Below are positions 14,373 to 21,337 of a stretch of DNA of 21,337 bases, in pieces. The notes under the pieces were generated by a model, which worked only from the letters and a program-made list of their open reading frames with translations, ran no database searches and was not told the DNA's origin. How positions within the stretch are numbered: the first letter of the stretch is position 1; every line of letters begins with the position of its first letter. Where the stretch lies: NCBI GenBank assembly GCA_910585135.1, contig CAJUEB010000013.1, positions 1 through 21,337 on the forward strand. Reading direction: 5' to 3'. Both the position numbers and the translations under genes were made by a program. The stretch is from an uncultured Eubacteriales bacterium (GTDB taxonomy: Bacteria > Bacillota > Clostridia > Peptostreptococcales > Anaerovoracaceae).

Positions 14373-15473
14373 ATGGCTGTAACTGCACAAATGGTAAAAG
14401 AACTGCGTGGAATGACTGGCGCAGGAATGATGGATTGTAAAAAGGCTTTAGTTGAAACCGATGGAGATATAGATAAAGCAGTTGAACTTTTGAAAGAAAA
14501 AGGACTTGCTAAGGCTGCAAAGAAAGCAGGAAGAGTTGCTGCGGAAGGGTTAGTAAGGATTGCTTTTTCAGAAGACAACAAGACTGCTGCAATCGTTGAA
14601 GTAAACTCAGAAACAGACTTCGTTTCAAAGAATGATGAATTCGTAGAATTCGTAGAAAATCTTTCAAAGCTCGCATTAACGGCAGAAACGAACGATATAG
14701 AAGCGTTCAAAGCAATGAGTTTTGAAGGGAGTACAGTTCAGGATGAGCTGACTGCTAAGATCGCTAAGATCGGCGAAAATATGTCAATCAGAAGAATTGA
14801 AAAGGTATCCGGTGAAGTTGTCGTTTCCTATATTCACGGCAACAGGATCGGCGCTATCGTTGCAGGTAATGTAGAAGGAACGGAAGATGTAAAGACTGCT
14901 TTGACAAATATCGCAATGCAGGTTGCTGCAATGAACCCGCAGTATATCAGCAAAGATGACATTTCAAAAGACGAAATGGCTAAGATGCACGATATCACGC
15001 TTGAAAGTGCATTAAATGATCCGTTTACACTTCCTAAGCCGATTTTAAACGAATTATTGGATAAGGCTGCTGACGGCGTTTGGAGTGCTGAAGATGTTGC
15101 AATCTTAGAAGAAAAGAGAAACGATAAGAAATTCAACTTTAACTATTTACCAAACTTCCTTTCAGAGGAGGCGAAGCCTAAGCTTGCTGAGCTGGCAGTT
15201 GCTGATAAGGACAATATTTCTGCAAACAAGATTTTCACAGGGCTTGTTCAGGGACGTGTATCAAAGCAGTTAAAGGAAATTTGCCTTCTTGATCAGACTT
15301 ATGTCAGAGCAGAAGATGGCAAGCAAACAGTCGCGCAGTATCTGGCAACTGTAAATAAGGATCTGGCTATTACCAACGTCGTTCGTTTCGAAGTTGGCGA
15401 AGGAATCGAAAAGAAGGAAGAGGACTTTGCGGCAGAGGTAGCGGCACAGCAGGCAGCAGCAGCGAAGAAATAA
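14373..15473 (+). CDS. tsf: Elongation factor Ts, with an unusual internal insertion
   Basis: EF-Ts recycles EF-Tu-GDP to EF-Tu-GTP. The N-terminal UBA-like part (MVKELRGMTGAGMMDCKKAL), the TDFVSKNDEF contact motif and the core strands YIHGNRIGAIVAGN are standard, and the end matches ICLLDQTYVRAEDGKQTVAQYL. At 366 residues it is roughly 70 longer than the B. subtilis protein. The extra part lies at about residues 206-285, where the family normally has a short stretch between NPQYISKDD and the EGR-type helix; it includes FTLPKPILNELLDKAADGVW. Codon choice is visibly richer in A+T than in rpsB next door. The start follows AAGGAGGAAATAGG. It ends the rpsB-tsf operon. Confidence 0.94.
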   Translation: MAVTAQMVKELRGMTGAGMMDCKKALVETDGDIDKAVELLKEKGLAKAAKKAGRVAAEGLVRIAFSEDNKTAAIVEVNSETDFVSKNDEFVEFVENLSKLALTAETNDIEAFKAMSFEGSTVQDELTAKIAKIGENMSIRRIEKVSGEVVVSYIHGNRIGAIVAGNVEGTEDVKTALTNIAMQVAAMNPQYISKDDISKDEMAKMHDITLESALNDPFTLPKPILNELLDKAADGVWSAEDVAILEEKRNDKKFNFNYLPNFLSEEAKPKLAELAVADKDNISANKIFTGLVQGRVSKQLKEICLLDQTYVRAEDGKQTVAQYLATVNKDLAITNVVRFEVGEGIEKKEEDFAAEVAAQQAAAAKK

Positions 15474-15476
15474 AGC

Positions 15477-15540
15477 CCTGCCCGTATCTTTGATACGGCG
15501 CGCAGGACTTATGCAAAGCTTTCCCAAATCTTTGATTTGG
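15477..15540 (+). other. Two similar hairpins in the tsf 3' untranslated region
   Basis: CCGTATC-TTT-GATACGG (15482-15498), extended by CCTGC/GCAGG to a 12-bp stem, and CCAAATC-TTT-GATTTGG (15524-15540). Both have the same ATC-TTT-GAT top. They precede the terminator and may protect or process the mRNA end. Confidence 0.45.
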
Positions 15541-15578
15541 TGAAAACGACTGCGAAACTTTGAAATAAGGCTTTTAAC

Positions 15579-15617
15579 CCCTGAAAGCATTGAAATTCAG
15601 TGCTTCAGGGTTTTTTT
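15579..15617 (+). terminator. Intrinsic terminator of rpsB-tsf
   Basis: CCCTGAA-A-GCATTGA pairs with TCAGTGCTTCAGGG (one bulged A, one G-U pair), followed by TTTTTTT (15611-15617). A clear Rho-independent terminator. Confidence 0.9.
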
Positions 15618-15961
15618 GCTGCCGGAAATCCGATGTTGCAAAGTATCATAAGAATCTGGAGGAACGGGAAACGATCCGATGCAGGCTTCCGAGTGCGGGT
15701 TCAATAAGAAATACCCTAAGAAGTCTAACGGAATAACAGGTCCGAAGTATTCTATCAGCTGAGGAATTTTCAAAGGCGCAATCGAAGCAGAACGTATGGT
15801 CTTCTTATGGCGATACGAACTATGTGGAATATGTATTGGCATGTGAATCCGGAGATGAAATGTAGTTAATTCAACAGTTAAAAGGTGGAAAATACAAACC
15901 TAATCCAGTTCTCGCTTCCTCTATTTTAAAAATCAAAAGTAAATCAGAAAAAATCGCTTAA
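15618..15961 (+). pseudogene. Possible decayed coding remnant
   Basis: No intact gene. Two adjacent fragments read like protein in different frames: one beginning MQASECGFNKKYPKKSNGIT at 15679 and stopping near 15759, and one from 15737 through WSSYGDTNYVEYVLACESG, interrupted by TAG at 15863 and continuing LIQQLKGGKYKPNPVLASS to TAA 15959-15961. The pattern (frame change plus an in-frame stop) suggests a broken gene. The family is not recognised. Confidence 0.3.
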
Positions 15962-16107
15962 GAACTTATATAATACTTGTATTTTTATTTTAGTAGACTA
16001 AGTATATTGAAACAGTATGTACAATTAGTCACATATATCTGTATTTTTTTTCATATCGGGACATTAATCGAAGTATGAAAGTAAGTGATCATATAAAAGA
16101 GTATCTA
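15962..16107 (+). promoter_or_regulatory. AT-rich upstream region of the reductase operon
   Basis: No gene. It holds ATGTACAATTAG (16017-16028), also found twice upstream of the MFS gene, inside a wider inverted repeat GACTAA (15996-16001) / TTAGTC (16025-16030). The half-site AAAAGAG at 16095-16101 resembles one arm of the MFS promoter palindrome. Confidence 0.45.
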
Positions 16108-16136
16108 TTGTCAAGGAACGTTATACGATTTATAAA
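16108..16136 (+). promoter_or_regulatory. Promoter of the reductase-hydrolase operon
   Basis: TTGTCA (16108-16113), 17 nt, TATAAA (16131-16136). The -10 and the following 36 bases (16129-16172) are closely related to 20169-20213 in front of the MFS gene. Confidence 0.65.
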
Positions 16137-16215
16137 TGAATAATAATGCTGGGAGATATAAAATTGAATAAAAAACATCGGATAGATTGTAAATAATAAG
16201 GGAGGAAAAATTGAA

Positions 16216-18219
16216 ATGAAAGAAATATATAAATCACTATTTACTCCATTTAAGATCGGAAATGTAAAGATAAAAAACAGATTCGTAATGTGCCCTATGA
16301 CGGGAACTGCAATTATAAACAATAATGAGTTCAATTATGAGGCTGAAAAATTCTATTTGGAAAGAGCTAAGAACGGAGTAGGTCTTATTGTAACTGCGCC
16401 GTCTATGATATTTGATATGTGGGGGAGAGGGTTCTGGCTTACAGAAGCAAAGAATGCTTTTGGAACACCGTTAAGGAATTTCGTAAACAAGATACATGAA
16501 GAGGATGCAAGGGTTTTTATGCAGCTGGGAGTTGGCTTAGGCCGTGTAATATATCCTAAACCTGTAGAATTTATAAAAGGTGCGAACATTGAAAATATTA
16601 AGATCGCCGCGAGTAAGCTGCGCAATGTATGGGATACATCCATGGTGCACAGGGCGTTGACGACAGAAGAAGTAAAAACTTTGCGTGACAATACGATTTT
16701 AGCGGCAAAAATGGCCAAAGATGCAGGTATGGATGGAGTAGAAATCCATGCAGTGCATGAAGGCTATTTGCTGGATCAGTTTGCTATAGAATCCATGAAC
16801 AGCAGAACCGACGAGTATGGCGGTTCGTTGGAAAACAGAATGCGGCTGGCGTGTGAAATAATAAAGGGTATTAAGGAAAGCTGCGGGGAGGATTTTCCTG
16901 TAACAGTAAGATATAGTGTTGTCAGCAAGATGAAGGGATTCAATGACGGAGCATTGCCGGGAGAAGACTTTGTTGAGTTCGGAAGAGATTATGAGGAAAG
17001 CATAGCTGTAGCAAAAATTCTGGAAGAAGCAGGCTGCGATGGATTGAATGCGGATAACGGAACGTATGATTCATGGTATTGGGCGCACCCACCTATGTAT
17101 ATGGGCAGAGCATGCAACCTTGAGGATGTTTCGTTTATAAAAAAACATGTAAATATACCGGTAATCTGTGCAGGGCGGATGGAGGACCATGCGGTGTCTG
17201 CAAAAGCGGTAAGTGAAGGCCTGATAGATGCAGTAGGAGTCGCGCGTCAGTTTCTTGCCGACTCGGCATGGATAGAAAAATTAAAGGCGGACAAAGAAGA
17301 CGATATCAGACCTTGCATAGCATGTCATAACGGATGCCTCGGTAGTCTGCTGCAGGGAAAAGGACTGTCATGTGCGCTGGATCCATCTGTGATGCATGAT
17401 GAAGAATACAAAGTGATGCGAGCGGATAAAGCGAAAAAAGTTATTATCGTAGGCGGCGGTATCGGCGGAATGGAAGCTGCAAGAATACTTACTCTGAGAG
17501 GTCATAAAGCAAGCATATATGAAAAAGGCAGTAAGCTGGGCGGTGTCTTTAATGCGGCAGCTGCGCCGGATTTCAAAGAAGCTGATAAAGCTCTGCTTGC
17601 ATGGTATGAAAAACAGATGAAAGAACTTGGCATAGATGTGCATTTTGGGACAGAGGTAACCAAAGATGTGATAGAAGGTGAAACTCCGGATGCGGTAATA
17701 GTAGCCAGCGGTGCTGCTCCGAGAAAGCTTAGCTTTAAAGGTGAAGCCGAAGGACAGGTCGTTTCGGCAATAGATTTTCTCCTTGGAAACAAAGCTGTGG
17801 GAAAGAACATCATCGTTGTCGGCGGAGGGCTTACCGGATGTGAAATCGCGTATGACATTGCAAGAAAAGGCGGAAATGTTACGCTGGTGGAAATGACCGA
17901 TAAAATCCTGGCGGCTCCGCTTTTAAGCGCAGCAAATTCCAATATGCTGAGGGACTTGATGAAATATCACAGCGTTGAAATTATTACATCGGCGAAGATT
18001 ACCGAAATTAACGGAAGCAAAGCGGTTGTAGAGTGTGAAGGTAAGGAAAGAATCATATCTGTCGACAATATAATCGTTTCCGCAGGTTATATACCGAATC
18101 AACAGCTTTATGAGGACGTGAAAAACATCTGTGATACATATATTATCGGAGACGCTTCAAAGGTAGGAAGCCTGTTGGATGCCATAAAGGCAGCTTATAA
18201 AGTGGCTATGGAAATATAA
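16216..18219 (+). CDS. Old Yellow Enzyme-type FMN/4Fe-4S/FAD ene-reductase
   Basis: A 667-residue, three-part redox enzyme of the 2,4-dienoyl-CoA reductase/enoate reductase/BaiCD-BaiH type. Residues 1-350 are the FMN TIM barrel: LFTPFKIGNVKIKNRFVMCPM, GVEIHAVHEGYLLDQF with Tyr184 at the position of the FadH active-site tyrosine, SRTDEYGGSLENRMR and VGVARQFLAD. Cys367, Cys370, Cys374 and Cys386 (CIACHNGC...C) bind a 4Fe-4S cluster. Residues 408-667 hold two dinucleotide folds: GGGIGGMEAA (FAD) and GGGLTGCEIA (NAD(P)H). Such enzymes reduce activated C=C bonds anaerobically. It is followed after 24 nt by the Ntn-hydrolase, so both are co-transcribed. The substrate is unknown; bile acid, cinnamate-like or other enoate compounds are possible. 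Confidence 0.9.
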   Translation: MKEIYKSLFTPFKIGNVKIKNRFVMCPMTGTAIINNNEFNYEAEKFYLERAKNGVGLIVTAPSMIFDMWGRGFWLTEAKNAFGTPLRNFVNKIHEEDARVFMQLGVGLGRVIYPKPVEFIKGANIENIKIAASKLRNVWDTSMVHRALTTEEVKTLRDNTILAAKMAKDAGMDGVEIHAVHEGYLLDQFAIESMNSRTDEYGGSLENRMRLACEIIKGIKESCGEDFPVTVRYSVVSKMKGFNDGALPGEDFVEFGRDYEESIAVAKILEEAGCDGLNADNGTYDSWYWAHPPMYMGRACNLEDVSFIKKHVNIPVICAGRMEDHAVSAKAVSEGLIDAVGVARQFLADSAWIEKLKADKEDDIRPCIACHNGCLGSLLQGKGLSCALDPSVMHDEEYKVMRADKAKKVIIVGGGIGGMEAARILTLRGHKASIYEKGSKLGGVFNAAAAPDFKEADKALLAWYEKQMKELGIDVHFGTEVTKDVIEGETPDAVIVASGAAPRKLSFKGEAEGQVVSAIDFLLGNKAVGKNIIVVGGGLTGCEIAYDIARKGGNVTLVEMTDKILAAPLLSAANSNMLRDLMKYHSVEIITSAKITEINGSKAVVECEGKERIISVDNIIVSAGYIPNQQLYEDVKNICDTYIIGDASKVGSLLDAIKAAYKVAMEI

Positions 18220-18243
18220 CGTTTTATCAAGGAGGGATAAATT

Positions 18244-19902
18244 ATGAAGTATAATGACATGGAACTGTTAAGAAGAAAGGTGGCTCATCTGCATAATGAT
18301 AATTATTCGACAATAGCTCCACCTATACAAATTACAAACGGTATCCCGCAGGTAATGGTTCTTAAAGGTTCATATCGTGAAATGGGTTTCCAGTACGGAG
18401 CAAAGCTTGCGTACAAATTGTATTCGGTTCTTACCATAACAAGAGCAGCGGTTTTAGAAGCGCATGGCGAAAAAACTGTAATGAAAGATATGAAAACAAT
18501 CGAATATCTTGTGGAGAAATATGACCCTGATTTCAGACTTTGGATTGAAGGAGTACAGGCAGGCTGTGCCAGCAAAGGTGTTGATTTTACATTGTACGAT
18601 TTCCTGATTGCGGAAGTATACGGCGGTGAAAGATGGGCAAGACCGGAAGGGAAGTATCCGGAAGAACTTGGCTTTGATAATTCACCGGCAGGTCCGAATA
18701 TCCCTCATCCTCAGTGCAATGCATTTGCGGCCGCAGGGGAGGCTACAAAGGACGGAGAGGTCATTGTAGGAACAAGCGGTTCGAATTCGGATGAAACTCC
18801 TGACAGAGTTATACTCATATGTTATCCTGACAATGAGCCGTATTTTATCTGTTTCGGTGCTATTGTAAGTCCATTTTGCCAGATCGGCATGACCAGTGCG
18901 GGATTCACATGGACATGTACGGCGAACTTTTCACCTGTAGATTGTGACTGGGGTATTTTCCCTGAAATAATGGATCATTATCTCACTACAAAATGTAAAA
19001 CTCCGCAGGACGCGCAGGAATTCCTTAAGCTGATACCTAGAGTAGGAGCTGTGGGAAACCTTATTACGACCGACCTTGCGGGAAATATTTCTGTAACCGA
19101 AACGAACAGCGATCATTACAATATTCGCAGGCCGGGAGATGCGGGCGAAGAAGGTAATTACGTTGTAAGTACGAATCACTTCGCGGCAAAAGACACATTA
19201 GAGTGGAATATACCCGAATATGCTTTATGGCAAAATGATTCAAAGTGCAGATTTGCTACTGTATCGAAGTTCCTTGCAAAAGCAATAGAGGACGGAGGTA
19301 TTGATTACGAGTCTATCCGTAAGATGATGCGTTCGGATGACTGGTATGATCCCGAAACAAATGAATGGCATACCAATGAACCGGAATCAATGAAGGGGTA
19401 TAATCTGCTGGAGTATACTCATCAGGCAATCATGCATCCGTCAGATATGACTGCGTATTTCATGCTCGGTACGGCAAGCGGGACAGGCACTCCTGCAGGC
19501 TCCATGGGAGAATTTGTAAAAATGCAGATACTGGAGGATCCTTTTGAAATGCTTGAAACAATGAGAAATGAAACATTCCTTATCGATTTCTATGAAGCAA
19601 GAGCATTTTATAGAAAGGTACTTAATTCAAGTGAATCGCTTCAGAAAGATTACGCGACGCAGGAGGCTCTGGAAGGTCTGCTGGATAAAGCATATGTCGC
19701 ATATGAATGCGCGCTGAACAGGCAAGCCCATGCGATTCTTTGCAGGCATGACGGCGGCGCGGAATGTGATTATCTGGAAATACTAAGCGAAGCGTTATCA
19801 TACATGGCGGAATCGCAGCTTTATTCAAAGAAGCTTATCGCTCAGCTTGAATGCTTCGGCATCAAAAAGCCGGGTGGATATAATTACTTCGGTGCTTATT
19901 AA
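18244..19902 (+). CDS. C45-family autoproteolytic Ntn-hydrolase (acyltransferase/amidase)
   Basis: A 552-residue protein resembling the acyl-CoA:6-aminopenicillanic-acid acyltransferase (peptidase C45) family, which also contains the insect N-beta-alanyldopamine hydrolase Tan. Evidence: GSYREMGFQYGAKLAYKL near residue 42, the long helical pre-cysteine segment, and HPQCNAFAAAGEATKDGEV, where Cys158 is the expected self-cleavage site and N-terminal nucleophile. Cleavage would give about 157- and 395-residue chains. Later blocks are GNLITTDLAGNISVTETNSDHYNIRR and VVSTNHF. No signal peptide is seen. The residue before the cysteine is Gln rather than the Gly of the fungal enzyme. Ribosome binding site AAGGAGGGATAAATT. 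It probably cleaves or forms an amide or ester bond; the substrate is unknown. Confidence 0.85.
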   Translation: MKYNDMELLRRKVAHLHNDNYSTIAPPIQITNGIPQVMVLKGSYREMGFQYGAKLAYKLYSVLTITRAAVLEAHGEKTVMKDMKTIEYLVEKYDPDFRLWIEGVQAGCASKGVDFTLYDFLIAEVYGGERWARPEGKYPEELGFDNSPAGPNIPHPQCNAFAAAGEATKDGEVIVGTSGSNSDETPDRVILICYPDNEPYFICFGAIVSPFCQIGMTSAGFTWTCTANFSPVDCDWGIFPEIMDHYLTTKCKTPQDAQEFLKLIPRVGAVGNLITTDLAGNISVTETNSDHYNIRRPGDAGEEGNYVVSTNHFAAKDTLEWNIPEYALWQNDSKCRFATVSKFLAKAIEDGGIDYESIRKMMRSDDWYDPETNEWHTNEPESMKGYNLLEYTHQAIMHPSDMTAYFMLGTASGTGTPAGSMGEFVKMQILEDPFEMLETMRNETFLIDFYEARAFYRKVLNSSESLQKDYATQEALEGLLDKAYVAYECALNRQAHAILCRHDGGAECDYLEILSEALSYMAESQLYSKKLIAQLECFGIKKPGGYNYFGAY

Positions 19903-19923
19903 GAGCTTTATACATCAATCAAC

Positions 19924-19964
19924 AAAGTATCGTACCAGCAAAGCATGCTGGTACGATACTTTTT
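19924..19964 (+). terminator. Intrinsic terminator of the reductase-hydrolase operon
   Basis: Perfect 17-bp stem (19924-19940 with 19946-19962), AAGCA loop, ending in TTTTT. It separates the two-gene operon from the MFS transcript. Confidence 0.93.
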
Positions 19965-20147
19965 AAAAATCAGAAAATCTCATTTTGGGCTTTATTTCAC
20001 TTAGCCGGGGTAGGCCGGAATACCGGCGGAGCCTATCGATGACAGTGTACCGGAAGCCTACATATTTATGTACAATTGGTTATATGTACATGTACAATTA
20101 GCTATCAATAAAATCAGAATATATTTGAAATTTGCAAAAAAGTAATT
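19965..20147 (+). promoter_or_regulatory. Upstream regulatory region of the MFS gene
   Basis: No gene. A GC-rich fold occurs at 20011-20035 (TAGGC/GCCTA around CCGG-AATA-CCGG). ATGTACAATTGG (20068-20079) and ATGTACAATTAG (20090-20101) are direct repeats 22 bp apart, about two helical turns, and a TGTACATGTACA palindrome (20085-20096) overlaps the second. The same motif precedes the reductase operon. Confidence 0.5.
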
Positions 20148-20176
20148 TTGTAAAAGAGAATACTCTCTTTTGTAAA
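20148..20176 (+). promoter_or_regulatory. MFS promoter with palindrome in the spacer
   Basis: TTGTAA (20148-20153), 17 nt, TGTAAA (20171-20176), aligned with the reductase promoter. A perfect inverted repeat AAAAGAGA-ATAC-TCTCTTTT (20152-20171) fills the spacer, an ideal repressor site. Confidence 0.5.
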
Positions 20177-20221
20177 TGAATGATAATAAGGGAAATATTA
20201 CAATTAAGATGAATTCAGACC

Positions 20222-20274
20222 ATGAATCTAAAAAAGGAGGCTATAAAAACTGCTGAAGCACAGCGGTTATAGCC
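20222..20274 (+). other. Leader hairpin and possible 16-codon leader peptide
   Basis: GGCTATAA (20239-20246) pairs with TTATAGCC (20267-20274), enclosing CTGCTG/CAGCGG and an AAGCA loop; no T-run follows. A short frame, ATG 20222 to TAG 20272, encodes MNLKKEAIKTAEAQRL, but its own ribosome binding site is weak. An AAAAAGGAGG lies at the base of the hairpin, without a well-placed ATG. Confidence 0.35.
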
Positions 20275-20317
20275 GCTAAAAACTTATTCAACAAATTTAC
20301 ACTACAGGAGGGATAAA

Positions 20318-21337
20318 ATGAGCGAATTATCGACAAAAAGAATTGACAAATTACGTTGGCCAATGCTTTTTCTGATTATGTTGGTCGGCATGACATCGGC
20401 ATTTTTAAATTGTTTATCTGTATTTATAGGGCCGCTTTCAATGAAGGGCTGGGATCCTACCATCGTGGTAATGGCATACTCCGTTATGATGTTTATGGCT
20501 ATTCCGGGCAGTCTTATAGGGGGAAAATTGAAGGCAAAATTTGGAAATCGTTTTGTATTAAAGGTCTGTGGTCTTGGATTTACGGTTTCGGTACTGGTGG
20601 CAGCCTTCGCGCCTAATGCATGGGTTTATGTGATTGCTATCGGTGGATTTGCACCATTATTTGTCTATTGTATATATGTTGCGCAGGTTGCAAATCTGGG
20701 AGAACTGTTCCCGGACAGGAGAGGTCTTGCTACAGGAGCATTGTCTGTAGGAATCTTTCTTGCAGGTGCACTAGTAGTTCCTGTATGTGAAAGAATGACT
20801 AGTGCTATAAATGTTACGCCGACTATTGTGGTTTTTGCATTGGTAATAGGCGGAATTACGATTCTTTCGGGATTTATATTGCTGCAGGCGCCGGAAGGAT
20901 ACAAACCTGAGGGCTGGGAAGAGCCCGAGTATGAGATACTGGAAGGCGGTGAGGCAGAAGGCATAAAGGATGTTGGCTGGAAAAAGCTGATAACATTAAA
21001 ATCCTTCTGGCTTATCACGATTGCCAGTCTGACGGGAACCATACTGACATCCGGTATACAGAGCAACTTTATAATATTGACCGGTGAAATCACGGGAGCT
21101 TCAGAAGCTACAGCCGCATGGATTTACACGATATTCTCAATGATAATGGGAATTAGTGCGATTGTTGTAGGAGGAATTTCAGACAAGGTTCTGGGCCCTG
21201 TTAAAATCATAGCAATTGCATGTCTGGCGGTTTTCGTTATGACTTTGTTCTTTATTTTAACAAACGCACAAAGCACACCGATGTATATTGTATTCGTTGC
21301 TTTTATAGGCTTGGAGGTCAGCGCATTTTCAACGTTA
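20318..21337 (+). CDS. Major facilitator superfamily transporter, OFA-like (3' end outside window)
   Basis: The first 340 codons of an MFS transporter; the frame is open to the window end. The start is fixed by ACAGGAGGGATAAA before the ATG. Hydrophobic segments are visible at about residues 15-40, 50-70, 80-100, 105-125, 138-160 and 168-190, then an acidic loop (YEILEGGEAEGIKD), and further segments from about 220. GGKLKAKFGNR resembles the conserved loop 2-3 MFS motif, and ELFPDRRGLATGALSVG is typical of OFA (oxalate/formate-antiporter-like) carriers. It probably imports or exports the small organic acid handled by the preceding operon. Substrate and direction are inference; many OFA relatives carry mono- or dicarboxylates. 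Confidence 0.88.
   Translation, partial: MSELSTKRIDKLRWPMLFLIMLVGMTSAFLNCLSVFIGPLSMKGWDPTIVVMAYSVMMFMAIPGSLIGGKLKAKFGNRFVLKVCGLGFTVSVLVAAFAPNAWVYVIAIGGFAPLFVYCIYVAQVANLGELFPDRRGLATGALSVGIFLAGALVVPVCERMTSAINVTPTIVVFALVIGGITILSGFILLQAPEGYKPEGWEEPEYEILEGGEAEGIKDVGWKKLITLKSFWLITIASLTGTILTSGIQSNFIILTGEITGASEATAAWIYTIFSMIMGISAIVVGGISDKVLGPVKIIAIACLAVFVMTLFFILTNAQSTPMYIVFVAFIGLEVSAFSTL

Noticed and set aside
15597..15842. 81-codon minus-strand frame after tsf
   Set aside because: It runs through the terminator hairpin, and no start signal or family was recognised.
15863..15865. TAG read as pyrrolysine
   Set aside because: The surrounding frame is a short fragment with no methyltransferase features and no Pyl genes in the window.
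15866..15961. Group II intron maturase resemblance (KGGKYKPNPV)
   Set aside because: A short match to the usual KPxPVRRV region only; the following catalytic motifs and any intron RNA structure are absent.
20356..20616. 86-codon plus-strand frame inside the MFS gene
   Set aside because: A shifted frame of the transporter, whose own frame runs open from 20318 with membrane segments and a strong ribosome binding site.

Overview
The window looks like the chromosome of a Gram-positive anaerobe of the class Clostridia. The evidence is the gene order khpA-rimM-trmD, then an HlyD-like membrane protein, yggS, sepF, divIVA, lspA and rluD, together with strong AAAGGAGG ribosome binding sites, sigma-A type promoters and moderate GC content. 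A gut-associated Clostridia such as Anaerovoracaceae (the former Family XIII) is possible, but that is inference and cannot be fixed from this sequence alone.

Layout. 1-1660 is the end of the rpsP-type ribosome maturation operon (khpA end, rimM, trmD). 1700-6687 is a tightly packed run: an HlyD-like protein, the PLP homeostasis protein YggS, the division proteins SepF and DivIVA, lipoprotein signal peptidase, an RluD-type pseudouridine synthase and a flavin reductase family protein. A 44-residue zinc-ribbon protein follows on the minus strand (6699-6833), then a monoglyceride-lipase-like hydrolase (7061-7918). RqcH (minus) and YicC (plus) diverge from one compact promoter region. An N-carbamoylputrescine-amidase-like enzyme sits between yicC and gmk-rpoZ, where remA is usual. 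A stand-alone LytTR regulator, then rpsB and an unusually long tsf, end the housekeeping part at a strong terminator (15579-15617).

From about 15.6 kb the character changes to accessory DNA that is visibly richer in A+T. A 600-bp stretch with decayed coding fragments leads into a two-gene operon: a 667-residue Old Yellow Enzyme/4Fe-4S/FAD reductase (16216-18219) and a 552-residue C45-type Ntn-hydrolase (18244-19902), closed by a near-perfect terminator. A separate transcript then starts an OFA-like MFS transporter (20318, cut by the window end). The two transcripts have related promoters and share a TGTACAATTAG/GG motif upstream, so transporter, amide hydrolase/acyltransferase and ene-reductase probably form one regulon: import of an acylated or conjugated small molecule, cleavage of the conjugate, and reduction of an unsaturated product. 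The substrate is unknown. This is the best candidate here for an undescribed system.

Several RNA-level features also stand out: a hairpin that appears to bring the lspA Shine-Dalgarno sequence to its start codon, a 17-bp hairpin that buries the ribosome binding site of the LytTR gene, a structured rpsB leader, and face-to-face promoters for rqcH and yicC. No tRNA, rRNA, CRISPR array or intact insertion sequence was seen.
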